Source of the DNA: an uncultured Spirochaetales bacterium
Lineage (GTDB): Bacteria; Spirochaetota; Spirochaetia; Sphaerochaetales; Sphaerochaetaceae
Assembly (NCBI GenBank): GCA_949282255.1
Contig: CASDPA010000002.1
Span: 62,001 to 126,000 of the forward strand
Direction of reading: 5' to 3'
Length of the DNA: 64,000 bases
The notes under the pieces: model-generated
Database searches by the model: none
What the model saw: the letters and a program-made list of their open reading frames with translations, nothing else
What the model was told of the DNA's origin: nothing
Shown: positions 44,048 to 52,510 of the stretch, piece by piece
Numbering within the stretch: the stretch's first letter is position 1
How the letters are laid out: every line of letters starts with the position of its first letter
Translations under genes and position numbers: made by a program

Positions 44048-44982
44048 TGCACAATTCCTTCAGGTGTGACAACACCGGTCACGTATTGCTTGTCCACAAC
44101 ATCGAATGCGGGATAAAGCGCATCGATTCCTTTACTTGTTATCCTATTTCCACAAAATTGCAATACCTCGTCCTTATTTCTGAATTCAAGGCTCAATTCC
44201 CTATCCGGACTCCTTTCTAGGGCGAAGGCATAATATGGAATCCCAAAATGCTTAGCTGATAAAGCATTCGGCAATGTTCCAACCTTATTGACAACAGCCC
44301 CGCTTTCCATGAACATGTCGCTTGCGGTCATATATAGATTCACCAGGCCGGCCCGCATCAGCGATGCCCCCATGCCGTCTGTTATCAAAACACAATCGAT
44401 GCCCATTTCAAAAAGGGCTGGAGCTGTCAGATGAGCCCCCTGAAGATAAGGCCTGGTCTCATTCACATACACCCTTATCCTTTTCCCTTCCATCGCCGCA
44501 CGCTTGACTGAAAGAAGAAACGAATGCTCGGCAAAGCAGGTTGTCAAAATCCCTGCACCATCAAAAATCAGATCCTTGCCTAAAAAGCTCATCTTTTCAT
44601 AGCAGCTGTCGTAATATGAGAACATCCTCTCAACTTCAGCATATATGTCAGCTCCTTTTTTACAGGAAGCTAAAAGAGCTTCAAGGGTATGGGCCATCGT
44701 CCTGTTTGTTTTACGTGCAGCAGAAAGGAGCTTGACAGAATATTCAAGATCCCTCCCCTGCTCCTTTGCCATAAGCATTGTCTTGAGCGAAACCTCGAGA
44801 GGGCCTCCACCCTGTGTCACCATGGAAGACAGGGCCTCTGCAACCTCCTCCACAGAACGGCATTCCACATAAACATTTTCAAATGGAAGCCGCCTGCGGT
44901 CGAGTATGAATATCCGGCCATCCTCATAGCGGCAGAGATTACAGCTTTTCAAAAAAGATGGTAAAAGGGCCTGTACATCCAT
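44044..44982 (-). CDS. MtnA-like isomerase (eIF2B fold)
   Basis: A 312-residue protein of the eIF2B alpha/beta/delta family, to which MtnA (methylthioribose-1-phosphate isomerase) belongs. VTQGGGPLEVSLKTM is the phosphate-binding start, DGAGILTTC holds the likely catalytic Cys, VNETRPYLQGAHLTAPALFE is the family motif, and TASDMFMESGAVVNKVGT holds the likely catalytic Asp. The sequence is divergent from classical MtnA (GADRIA, HCNTG changed), so a ribose-1,5-bisphosphate isomerase-like activity is possible. It overlaps the deaminase by one base and MtnP by four. Confidence 0.75.
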   Translation of the reverse strand: MDVQALLPSFLKSCNLCRYEDGRIFILDRRRLPFENVYVECRSVEEVAEALSSMVTQGGGPLEVSLKTMLMAKEQGRDLEYSVKLLSAARKTNRTMAHTLEALLASCKKGADIYAEVERMFSYYDSCYEKMSFLGKDLIFDGAGILTTCFAEHSFLLSVKRAAMEGKRIRVYVNETRPYLQGAHLTAPALFEMGIDCVLITDGMGASLMRAGLVNLYMTASDMFMESGAVVNKVGTLPNALSAKHFGIPYYAFALERSPDRELSLEFRNKDEVLQFCGNRITSKGIDALYPAFDVVDKQYVTGVVTPEGIVQ

Positions 44983-45464
44983 CAGGACCAGAAGCCCTCA
45001 TGTTCTTTCAGTATTTCAGCCAAAAGAGCCTCATCCTCCGTCGGGCCGTCGATGACGATCTCCTTCTGTCCATGGGAGACAACTTCCCTGGAACTCAAAT
45101 CAAAAGTGGGATTTTCCTCATTGCTCCCTGTAAATTCCAGAAGTTGTCGTTCCGTGGCTCCAAAACATATCCTGCCTATGTTCGCCCAATACACAGAACC
45201 TGTACACATGCAACAAGGCTCAAAATTGGTATACAGGGTGCAATCCTTCAAAAATGATGGGCTGTATTTCTTTGCAGCCTCCATAACAAGAAGGGTTTCC
45301 GCGTGATAGCATGAACCACCCTCGGTGAAACGGTTTCCCATCTCAAGCAGTATTTTTCCATCCTTATCGGCAAGAAGAGCTCCAAAAGGATGATTGCCCT
45401 TCTCTTTCGCCTCATGGGCGATAGCCGAACATCTTAAAAGCAGTTTCTTATCGGTATCTGTCAT
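44982..45464 (-). CDS. Cytidine-deaminase-fold nucleoside/base deaminase (GuaD-like)
   Basis: A 160-residue zinc deaminase. The zinc sites are HAET (catalytic Glu) and PCCMCTG, with HPFGALL before. GuaD-like guanine deaminases share ICFGATERQLLEFTG and this length, while tRNA adenosine deaminases usually have HAEI and PEPCPMC. It is the first gene of the trio with the MtnA-like and MtnP-like genes, so it probably deaminates the purine freed or handled by them. A strong -10 box sits 8 bases before ATG. Confidence 0.82.
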   Translation of the reverse strand: MTDTDKKLLLRCSAIAHEAKEKGNHPFGALLADKDGKILLEMGNRFTEGGSCYHAETLLVMEAAKKYSPSFLKDCTLYTNFEPCCMCTGSVYWANIGRICFGATERQLLEFTGSNEENPTFDLSSREVVSHGQKEIVIDGPTEDEALLAEILKEHEGFWS

Positions 45465-45472
45465 ATTTAAGG

Positions 45473-45478
45473 ATTATA
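45473..45478 (-). promoter_or_regulatory. -10 box of the deaminase operon
   Basis: TATAAT on the minus strand ends 8 bases before the deaminase ATG with no ribosome site. The -35 region (TGGATT at 18 bases) is weak. Confidence 0.5.
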
Positions 45479-45523
45479 CCCCATAGCTACACTTAAAATC
45501 CACAGTTCATTTCATCCATGTAT

Positions 45524-45552
45524 TTGACCATGAGGCCTCTGTAGTTTAAATT
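45524..45552 (+). promoter_or_regulatory. Promoter of the FKBP gene
   Basis: TTGACC and TAAATT are separated by 17 bases, 30 bases before the chosen ATG. Confidence 0.6.
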
Positions 45553-45582
45553 ATGTATATCATTGATAAAAAGGATTGGAAA

Positions 45583-46893
45583 ATGACAAAAAAAATCACT
45601 TTGGTACTGTTGTCACTTATTTTGGTCGCCGCTCCGATGTTCAGCATGGGAGTCAGGGAGATCAGCGAAGATGAAAACATCGTCAGACTCATCAGCGTCG
45701 AGAATACCGATGACGGAGTCTGCAGACTATATTGCCTCAAAACAGATGGCACGGACGTATATTACAATATCTCGGATGATACCGTCGCGGAATATCCGGT
45801 ACAATTGCTCTCGCAGGGCGATATCCTTGCAATAAAGGATAACGGGATTTCCACGATGAGCATTCCACCCCAAATGTTTGCCACAAACATAAGGAACATC
45901 ACAATGGGCGTAAATGCAGGCATGTATGACGTGACATTCCAGAAAGAAGTGGCAAAGCCGGGAATTATTGTTGAAGGGCCGTTTTTGGCAGAGGATCTAA
46001 ATCTGTCAGAGCTTGTTCCCCGTTTCGGCTACTCCTATGGATATCTTTCCATGGACAGCCTGATGAGCCAGGGATTGGTAGTAAAAGGTAATTACTTTGC
46101 ACGGGGTCTCATGGATGCGATCGACATCGCAGAAACTCCTCTTCTCAGTTATGATGAGATGCTTGCTGCGACAGAAGAATACATGAACACCGTATACAGC
46201 CAGGGTATAGTCGGGTCTTATGGGGAAAGCGTCAGTGACTTGGATGACCTTGCCAACCTTGCAAAACCGGAGGAATTGGACGACCGCTTCAGCTATTCCT
46301 ATGGATATATGGTCGCCATACAGCTGATGAGTCAGGGCATAGAGCTTGACAGGGGTGCTTTCCCTGCCGGTATGCTCACAAGGCTTTATGCATATGAACC
46401 TCTTCTGACAACAGAAGAGATGGAAACGGCCATCAACGAGTATATCAGCTATCTGAATGAACTAGTACAGCAGTGGCTGGCACAGATGGCACAGGAGAAC
46501 CTTGCTGAAGCAGAGACATTCCTCAAAGATAATGCGGCAAAAGATGGTGTGGTAACCATTTCCGACAAACTCCAGATGGAATACACCTCTTCTGATGCAG
46601 AAGACGGAGCCACTCCTGTTTCAGGAGATACGGTGATTGTCAGCTACACTCTGAAGGATCTTGAAGGAACAGTATTGGATCAGGGTGAGAATGTTTCCTT
46701 CTCCCTTGATGGTGTGATTCCTGGATTCAGGGATGCGATACTCAACATGAAGGTTGGACAGAGCGCAGTGGCATACATACATCCGGAACTTGGATATGGA
46801 GAAGGGGGAGCAGGCAATATTGAACCGAACAAGCTGCTCATCTTCAGCATCGACCTTATCGGTATCGAACAGCCTGATACTGTTACAGAATAG
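45583..46893 (+). CDS. Exported FKBP-type peptidyl-prolyl isomerase with duplicated N-domain
   Basis: The protein has 436 residues. A signal peptide (residues 1-21, ITLVLLSLILVAAPMFSM) is followed by a unique ~100-residue region. Two copies of an FKBP-N-like dimerisation segment come next, RFGYSYGYLSMDSLMSQGL near 145 and RFSYSYGYMVAIQLMSQGIE near 240. The C-terminal FKBP domain follows with VSGDTVIVSYTLKDLEGTVL, GVIPGFRDAILNMKVGQSA and HPELGYGEGG. It should catalyse proline isomerisation in the periplasm. The start lies 7 bases after AAGGATTGG. Confidence 0.88.
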   Translation: MTKKITLVLLSLILVAAPMFSMGVREISEDENIVRLISVENTDDGVCRLYCLKTDGTDVYYNISDDTVAEYPVQLLSQGDILAIKDNGISTMSIPPQMFATNIRNITMGVNAGMYDVTFQKEVAKPGIIVEGPFLAEDLNLSELVPRFGYSYGYLSMDSLMSQGLVVKGNYFARGLMDAIDIAETPLLSYDEMLAATEEYMNTVYSQGIVGSYGESVSDLDDLANLAKPEELDDRFSYSYGYMVAIQLMSQGIELDRGAFPAGMLTRLYAYEPLLTTEEMETAINEYISYLNELVQQWLAQMAQENLAEAETFLKDNAAKDGVVTISDKLQMEYTSSDAEDGATPVSGDTVIVSYTLKDLEGTVLDQGENVSFSLDGVIPGFRDAILNMKVGQSAVAYIHPELGYGEGGAGNIEPNKLLIFSIDLIGIEQPDTVTE

Positions 46894-46906
46894 AATACTT
46901 AGATTT

Positions 46907-46935
46907 GAGCCGGAGAAATCCGGCTCTTACTTTTT
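46907..46935 (+). terminator. Terminator of the FKBP gene
   Basis: GAGCCGGA and TCCGGCTC form an 8-bp stem with a GAAA tetraloop, followed by TTACTTTTT. Confidence 0.85.
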
Positions 46936-46994
46936 CTGAATTGAATCAATAATCAAGAAAAATACAGAAAAAAATCTCATGCCCCAAAAACGTT

Positions 46995-47393
46995 TTAGGG
47001 TTCAAGGGTACCTGAAATCTTAAATAACACACTTTTGCAGGCCACAGGAAGATTGGCACACACCTGGCTATGGACCTCATAGCCTGAAGTATATAAAAGA
47101 AACCTTCCTGGAATCAGCTTGAATACGTTATCGCCATCAAGACTTGTTATGGCTTCCCCCTCAAGCATTATTTCCACAAAGGTATCCCCTTCCCCGGTTT
47201 TGTATCTCAATCCTTCGTTGCTGGATAAAAAAGCCTCCACCTTGTATTGCACCTGATCGTCTTCGGGGCAACGGTAATCGCCCGGAACCTGATCATACGG
47301 AAGCGAGCGGTCCATGACATCTATGACATGGACCAGCTTTGAAAAAATCGGATTGTAAAGTTCAAATTTATCAAGAGTATCAAAAACTATCAT
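46995..47393 (-). CDS. YhcH/YjgK/YiaL-family protein (DUF386-like)
   Basis: A 132-residue beta-rich protein. VQYKVEAFLSSNEGLRYKTG and FVEIMLEGEAI match the central part of the YhcH/EbgC family, which includes sugar-anomerase-like or cupin-like proteins in sialic acid and galactoside loci. The metal-binding set is not complete, so the activity is unclear. It overlaps the cytidylate kinase-like gene by 4 bases, an unexpected partner. A sugar-utilisation gene is not adjacent. Confidence 0.65.
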   Translation of the reverse strand: MIVFDTLDKFELYNPIFSKLVHVIDVMDRSLPYDQVPGDYRCPEDDQVQYKVEAFLSSNEGLRYKTGEGDTFVEIMLEGEAITSLDGDNVFKLIPGRFLLYTSGYEVHSQVCANLPVACKSVLFKISGTLEP

Positions 47394-48043
47394 GATATGG
47401 AGAGTCCTAACTTCTCCAAATGCTTATCATAGATTTCGGTATAATGCAAGATTACATCCACACATCCATCGATTCCAAGTTTTGCAGAATCGAGACTCAA
47501 ATCGTAAGTCCGGCACATACCCCACTTCTGATCAGAATAGTAATTGTAGAAATTAGCCCTTGTCTTATCATTCTTCAAGCAAATGTCTTCTGCCTTGTCC
47601 TCATCTATCTCATATGTATGGACAGCCCTGTAAACACGCGCATCCAGAGGTGCATGAACAAATACAGATACGACATGCGGATTATCCCGAAGGATGTAAT
47701 CGGCACATCTGCCTATAATGACGCAACTGCCCTGCTCCGCAATTTTCTTGATTGTTTTGCTCTGGATCAGGAACAACTGGTCGTTAAGCGGCATCTCATT
47801 GAAACCCAAGGCACCGGTGGCCATCGGGTAGTTGCCCATCGCAAGCGAATATAAAAGGCTTGAAGTCGGCTTTTCATCTGCGTTGTGGAACAGCGCCTCG
47901 GACAACCCGCTATCCTTCGCGGCCATGGTGAGAAGCTCCTTGTCATAGAAAGGGATGCCTAAACGCTCGGCCAGCTGACGTCCTACCTTTCTTCCTCCGG
48001 ATCCAAACTGACGTCCAATGGTGAATATGGTTTTTTCTCCCAT
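47390..48043 (-). CDS. Cytidylate kinase-like protein, copy 2
   Basis: The protein has 217 residues and belongs to the cytidylate-kinase-like family (Cmk2). IGRQFGSGGRKVGRQLAERL replaces the P-loop with GSGGRK; FYDKELLTMAAKDSGLS and VIIGRCADYILRDNP are the family marks, and NFYNYYSDQKWGMCRTYDLS lies near the end. The natural substrate is unknown; members often sit beside unrelated metabolic genes. An AAGGAGGAA ribosome site precedes ATG. YhcH follows in the same transcript. Confidence 0.82.
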   Translation of the reverse strand: MGEKTIFTIGRQFGSGGRKVGRQLAERLGIPFYDKELLTMAAKDSGLSEALFHNADEKPTSSLLYSLAMGNYPMATGALGFNEMPLNDQLFLIQSKTIKKIAEQGSCVIIGRCADYILRDNPHVVSVFVHAPLDARVYRAVHTYEIDEDKAEDICLKNDKTRANFYNYYSDQKWGMCRTYDLSLDSAKLGIDGCVDVILHYTEIYDKHLEKLGLSIS

Positions 48044-48149
48044 GATTATTCCTCCTTCTTACATTTAAATTATAAATTGTTTAAATTGGAATTAAAGAAA
48101 AATTTTCAAAAAACAGTCTTTTAGAACATGTTTTTTTCGTATTCATGCG

Positions 48150-48182
48150 AAAAAAAAACCGTATCCACAACTTGAATACGGT
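48150..48182 (-). terminator. fprA terminator
   Basis: On the minus strand ACCGTAT and ATACGGT pair around an 11-base loop, followed by nine T. Confidence 0.85.
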
Positions 48183-48201
48183 ATAAGCATAAAAATGCTT
48201 C

Positions 48202-49398
48202 TTATTTTGCAAGTGCATCGGCAATGGAATCAAATTGCAGCCTGCTGTCTTCCTTGGCATGGCTCAAGATGCTTGTGACTGCATCATTGACAACTGTTAT
48301 ACCCTTGCACCCATGAAGGATCTCAGCCATCTTTCTTCCGCTCTGAAGTGCCCAGGTACCGCACTCTATCAAGGCGACATCCCTGTTCTGCCAAAGATGG
48401 GCTTTCAAATCGAGAAGCAATGTTTCCATCTTCGGGAAGAGTTCGAGATTGTATGTCGGTGCGGCAAAGACCACCTTGCCGTATTTGAAGCATTCTGAAA
48501 GGAGTATGGAGCAATCGGTCTTGCTGGCATCATACATATGTATGTTCCTAACCCCTCTGTCCGCAAGTGCCATTGCAAGATAAGTTACCGCATTCTCGGT
48601 ATTCCCATAAATCGAGCTGTATATTATGAGCACTCCTTCACTTTCCGCTTCATTTGTTGCCCAGATCTTATACTTCTCAATGAAATACCCCAGATCTTTT
48701 CTCCAGATAGGACCATGGAGAGGACAGATCATTGAAATTTCAAGCCCGGAAGCCTTTTTGAGAAGATTCATGACCTGGACTCCATATTTACCCACTATAT
48801 TGGTGTAATATCTTCTCGCATCATCAAGCCATTCGCGGTCGAAATCGTACTCATCGGCAAAAAGATTTCCGTTCAAGGCTCCAAAAGTTCCGAAAGCATC
48901 AGCAGAGAAAAGGATCTTCGATGTGGTATCGTAGGTGACCATGACTTCAGGCCAATGCACCATTGGAGCAAGAACAAAGGTAAGCTTATGCTTGCCACAG
49001 TCAAGCACATCCCCCTCTTTGACAACGTATGCCCTGCCCTTTACATCGAAAGAGAAGAATTGGCAAAGGAACTTGATGGTTTTCTCGTTTCCGACAATCT
49101 TCATTTCCGGATATCTGACACCAAGCTCTTCAATAACACCACAGTGATCGGGCTCAACATGGTTGACCACAAGGTAATCAAGGCTGCGTCCCCCAAGGAC
49201 ATACTCCACATTTTCCAAAAACTGTCTGGAAACGCTGTGGTCCACAGTATCCAATACCACGGTTTTTTCATCTGTGATCACATAACTGTTATAACTCACG
49301 CCCCGGTCGATTGGATAAATGTTTTCAAAAAGAGCAAGCCTCCTGTCGCTTGCACCGACATAATAAATATCTTCCGCAATCTTTTTTGAAAGCTGCAT
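48202..49398 (-). CDS. fprA: Flavodiiron protein (FprA family)
   Basis: It reduces oxygen or nitric oxide to protect anaerobes. The diiron site is in a beta-lactamase-like domain: NHVEPDHCG (H80, E82, D84, H85), PMVHWPEVM, FSADAFG and CPLHGPIW. A flavodoxin domain follows from about residue 255, with IIYSSIYGNTENAVTYLAMA and the late FAAPTYNLELFPKM. Length 398 residues, the two-domain form without rubredoxin. It has an AAGGAG ribosome site and its own promoter and terminator. No rubredoxin is nearby. Confidence 0.94.
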   Translation of the reverse strand: MQLSKKIAEDIYYVGASDRRLALFENIYPIDRGVSYNSYVITDEKTVVLDTVDHSVSRQFLENVEYVLGGRSLDYLVVNHVEPDHCGVIEELGVRYPEMKIVGNEKTIKFLCQFFSFDVKGRAYVVKEGDVLDCGKHKLTFVLAPMVHWPEVMVTYDTTSKILFSADAFGTFGALNGNLFADEYDFDREWLDDARRYYTNIVGKYGVQVMNLLKKASGLEISMICPLHGPIWRKDLGYFIEKYKIWATNEAESEGVLIIYSSIYGNTENAVTYLAMALADRGVRNIHMYDASKTDCSILLSECFKYGKVVFAAPTYNLELFPKMETLLLDLKAHLWQNRDVALIECGTWALQSGRKMAEILHGCKGITVVNDAVTSILSHAKEDSRLQFDSIADALAK

Positions 49399-49427
49399 AT
49401 AGTAACTCCTTATAATTATCCATATCC

Positions 49428-49456
49428 ATTATACATGAGACAAGGACGATTTTACA
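49428..49456 (-). promoter_or_regulatory. fprA promoter
   Basis: TGTAAA and a perfect TATAAT are 17 bases apart on the minus strand, 30 bases before ATG. Confidence 0.6.
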
Positions 49457-49522
49457 GCACCAAAAGCATGAAAAAAACATCCTCAGAGCAAAAAAATTAT
49501 CTTTTTTAAAACTATTGCCCAT

Positions 49523-49698
49523 AAGAAAAAAAATTAAGATTCTGTTAAAAAGCGTTTTTTTATTTTTTTTCTCTAGCCAACAAGGGATTTTGCGGTTATC
49601 ATATCCTTCGCCACCTGTATTTCACAGGTACAAACTTAATGAAGGCAAGGGCCGGGACAATTCCCGGAAAAGTATTTATGGAGTAAAGGAAAAAAGTA
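49523..49698 (+). promoter_or_regulatory. Leader of dat-ddc with two hairpins
   Basis: After an AT-rich stretch, two stem-loops lie in front of dat: ACCTGT/ACAGGT around ATTTC (49613-49629) and CCGGGA/TCCCGG around CAAT (49652-49667). A GTAAAGGAAA ribosome site (49683-) follows. Neither stem has a T-run, so they are not terminators. The pair resembles a structured 5' leader but I can match it to no riboswitch class. Confidence 0.4.
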
Positions 49699-51054
49699 AT
49701 GAACAAAACATCAGAAATGTCGAACCAGTACTTCACCGGACGGCAGAACGACTTTGAATCTTCTGCCAGAAGTTATCCACGCAGATTCCCGGTGGCATTG
49801 AAAAAAGCCAAGGGATCGTGGGTGGAGGATGTGGAAGGTAACAAATACCTTGATTTTCTCTGTGGCGCGGGTACTCTCGCATTAGGTCACAACGATGATA
49901 TGGTGAACCAGGCGATGATCGATCTTCTGAAATCCGATGCGCCTCTTCACACGCTGGATCTGACAACTCCCGTAAAGGATCGTTTTGTTCAGACTGTTTT
50001 TTCACTTTTGCCGGAAGAATTTAGATCAAGAGCTAAAATCCAATTCTGTTCCCCCAGCGGCACAGACGCAGTCGACGCTGCAATCAAACTATGTAAAACC
50101 GCAACAGGCAGGTCCACGATAATCGCATTTTCTGGTGGATACCATGGAATGGGACATGGTGCGCTCAGCCTTACAGGTAATCTGAATGCAAAAAACAAGG
50201 TTGCAAACCTTATGCCTGGGGTCCAATTCATGCCCTACCCTTATTCCTACCGCTGCCCGTTCGGCCTCGGAGGACAAAACGGAACGGATGCATGCTGTGC
50301 GTATTTTGAACGGTTATTGAAGGATCCTGAAAGCGGCATAACACTTCCTGCTGCCGTAATTCTGGAACCGATACAAGGGGAAGGCGGAGTAATCCCCGCC
50401 CCAATAGAGTTCCTACAGACTGTAAGACGTGTCACAAAAGAGCTTGGTATACCGATGATTGTCGATGAAATCCAATGCGGGCTTGGCAGAAGCGGTAAAG
50501 TATTTGCTTTCGAATATGCAGACATAATCCCAGATGTGATACTTGTTTCAAAAGCCATCGGGGGAAGCCAGCCGATGAGCGTGGTTGTTTATGACAGCAG
50601 CTTGGATAAATGGACGGCAGGAGCTCATGCGGGAACATTCAGAGGCAACCAGCTTGCAATGGCTGCAGGAACAGCCGTACTGGAAAGAATCAGCAAAAAA
50701 GAATTTCTCGATGAGGTGGTCCGTAAAGGCAATAAGATCAAAGCGTCAATGAAAAAGCTGAAGGACGAGGTGGCAATCATCGGGGATGTGCGGGGACGTG
50801 GCCTGATGATCGGAGTCGAATTCATCGACCCAAATGGAGAAAAAGATATAATGGGAAATCCGCCTGCAAGTGGAGAGATTGCAGCAAAAGTACAAAAACT
50901 ATGCTTTGAGAACCGTCTCATAATGGAAAAAGGTGGTAGAAACGGATCCGTTATGAGATGCCTCTGCGCATTGAATGTAAGCGATGGGGAAATAGATATC
51001 ATGCTTTCGGTTTTCTCAAAAGTTGTCAAAGAGGTGGATCAAAATGTCAGATAG
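49699..51054 (+). CDS. dat: L-2,4-diaminobutyrate--2-oxoglutarate aminotransferase
   Basis: It converts aspartate semialdehyde and glutamate to L-2,4-diaminobutyrate, a class III PLP aminotransferase. It has 451 residues. The start SARSYPRRFPVALKKAKG is typical of Dat/EctB; SPSGTDAVDAAIKLCKTATG is the cofactor phosphate region, IVDEIQCGLGRSG holds the PLP Asp, and VSKAIGG holds the Schiff-base Lys. The pairing with a diaminobutyrate decarboxylase downstream (overlap of stop and start) fixes the pathway to 1,3-diaminopropane rather than ectoine. Confidence 0.9.
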   Translation: MNKTSEMSNQYFTGRQNDFESSARSYPRRFPVALKKAKGSWVEDVEGNKYLDFLCGAGTLALGHNDDMVNQAMIDLLKSDAPLHTLDLTTPVKDRFVQTVFSLLPEEFRSRAKIQFCSPSGTDAVDAAIKLCKTATGRSTIIAFSGGYHGMGHGALSLTGNLNAKNKVANLMPGVQFMPYPYSYRCPFGLGGQNGTDACCAYFERLLKDPESGITLPAAVILEPIQGEGGVIPAPIEFLQTVRRVTKELGIPMIVDEIQCGLGRSGKVFAFEYADIIPDVILVSKAIGGSQPMSVVVYDSSLDKWTAGAHAGTFRGNQLAMAAGTAVLERISKKEFLDEVVRKGNKIKASMKKLKDEVAIIGDVRGRGLMIGVEFIDPNGEKDIMGNPPASGEIAAKVQKLCFENRLIMEKGGRNGSVMRCLCALNVSDGEIDIMLSVFSKVVKEVDQNVR

Positions 51055-52480
51055 CCCTATTTTAGACTCTTCAAAAAATATTAAGGAAGAATATAAGGAA
51101 GTTGTTGAAAATACAGCAGATGCAATTCTTTCATCATTTGATGACATAAGTGCTTTTTCTGGCATCAATCCCTACATTCTTCGAAAACAGATTTGTGATC
51201 TCGGTCTTATAGATGAAAAAGGTCTTGGATTTGAAAAGACGCTGGAGCTCACTAAAAAGGAGATAATGCCCCATCTTCTGAGAACATGGAGCACCTCATA
51301 CATGCCTCATCTGCATTCCCCGGCAACGCTTGAATCGATTGCGGCTGAACTCATAATAGCCACATTCAACAACAGTATGGACAGCTGGGATCAAAGCCCT
51401 GCAGCCACTGAAGTCGAACTCAGCGTAATTAAAAACCTCACCCGCCTATTCGGCTATGATGAGAATGCAGACGGATGCTTCACCTCAGGAGGAAGCCAGT
51501 CGAACTTTTCAGCAATCACTGCGATCAGGGATGCATTCTTAAAAAAGAATTTCAAGCAGGATGTGAAAAAACATGGCCTGATACCTGATTTCAATAAATT
51601 GAGATTATACACTTCCGAGATTTCACATTTCTCCATGGAAAAGAGCTGTCACATGCTTGGATTGGGATATGATGCGGTTGTCAAGCTTCCTGTGGATGAA
51701 AAATGCAGGATCGATATCGATAAATTCGAAAAGATCGTTAAAGAGGATACGGAATCGGGGTTGATTCCCTTCTGTGCTGTTGCAACAATAGGTACTACCG
51801 ACTTCGGAAGTATAGATAACGTTGCAAAGATGAGAAAAATCTGTGATAAATACTCGATGTATCTCCATGCTGATGCAGCGTACGGAAGCGGATTGGTTTT
51901 AAGCCATAAATACTCGGAAAAGATAAGGGATCTGAATCTATGCGATTCCATCACCGTTGATTTCCATAAGATGTTCCTTCTCCCCATCAGTTGTTCAGCC
52001 ATACTTGTCAAAGATAGTGGCATGCTGGACTGCTTTGAGCTTCATGCCGATTATCTTAACAGGCAGGAAGATGAAGAGGACGGTTATATCAATCTTGTTG
52101 GAAAGTCAATGCAGACCACAAGGAGATTTGACGCACTGAAGGTTTTCATGGCTTTCAAATCCCGGGGATTCGAAGGTTTTTCAAAAATAATAGACACAGC
52201 TGTCGAGAATGCCGCTTACTTTTACTCCAAGCTAAAAGATGACAAGGCATTCCAGGCCCCGGTGGAGCCAGAAATAAGCAGCGTGGTATTCAGACTCGAT
52301 ACATCGGATACCAATAATAAAAAAGTACGCCGAAGTCTTCTTGAAAAAGGCACAGTGATCGGCCAGACCGTTATGAACGGCAAGGTTATGCTCAAATTCA
52401 CATTATTGAATCCCAATCTGACACATGGTCAGATAGATGCTCTGATCGATCTGATAAAAAAGGAAAGCGAAATGGCATGA
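51044..52480 (+). CDS. ddc: L-2,4-diaminobutyrate decarboxylase
   Basis: It decarboxylates diaminobutyrate to 1,3-diaminopropane. It is a group II PLP decarboxylase of 478 residues. HLHSPATLESIAAELIIATF begins the catalytic domain; CFTSGGSQSNFSAITAIRDA is the cofactor anchor, HADAAYGSG contains the PLP Asp, and SITVDFHKMFLLP holds the Lys that binds PLP. I start at MSDSPILD (51044), behind GAGGTGG inside the dat end, instead of the longer frame. A strong terminator follows. Confidence 0.9.
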   Translation: MSDSPILDSSKNIKEEYKEVVENTADAILSSFDDISAFSGINPYILRKQICDLGLIDEKGLGFEKTLELTKKEIMPHLLRTWSTSYMPHLHSPATLESIAAELIIATFNNSMDSWDQSPAATEVELSVIKNLTRLFGYDENADGCFTSGGSQSNFSAITAIRDAFLKKNFKQDVKKHGLIPDFNKLRLYTSEISHFSMEKSCHMLGLGYDAVVKLPVDEKCRIDIDKFEKIVKEDTESGLIPFCAVATIGTTDFGSIDNVAKMRKICDKYSMYLHADAAYGSGLVLSHKYSEKIRDLNLCDSITVDFHKMFLLPISCSAILVKDSGMLDCFELHADYLNRQEDEEDGYINLVGKSMQTTRRFDALKVFMAFKSRGFEGFSKIIDTAVENAAYFYSKLKDDKAFQAPVEPEISSVVFRLDTSDTNNKKVRRSLLEKGTVIGQTVMNGKVMLKFTLLNPNLTHGQIDALIDLIKKESEMA

Positions 52481-52483
52481 AGG

Positions 52484-52510
52484 GATCCCCCTCGGGGGAT
52501 CATCTTTTTT
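52484..52510 (+). terminator. Terminator of dat-ddc
   Basis: GATCCCC and GGGGATC pair around CTCG, followed by ATCTTTTTT. Confidence 0.88.

Noticed and set aside
49613-49667. Guanidine-II riboswitch (two hairpins before a transport/amine gene)
   Set aside because: The loops lack the ACGR consensus and the gene context is not guanidine export.
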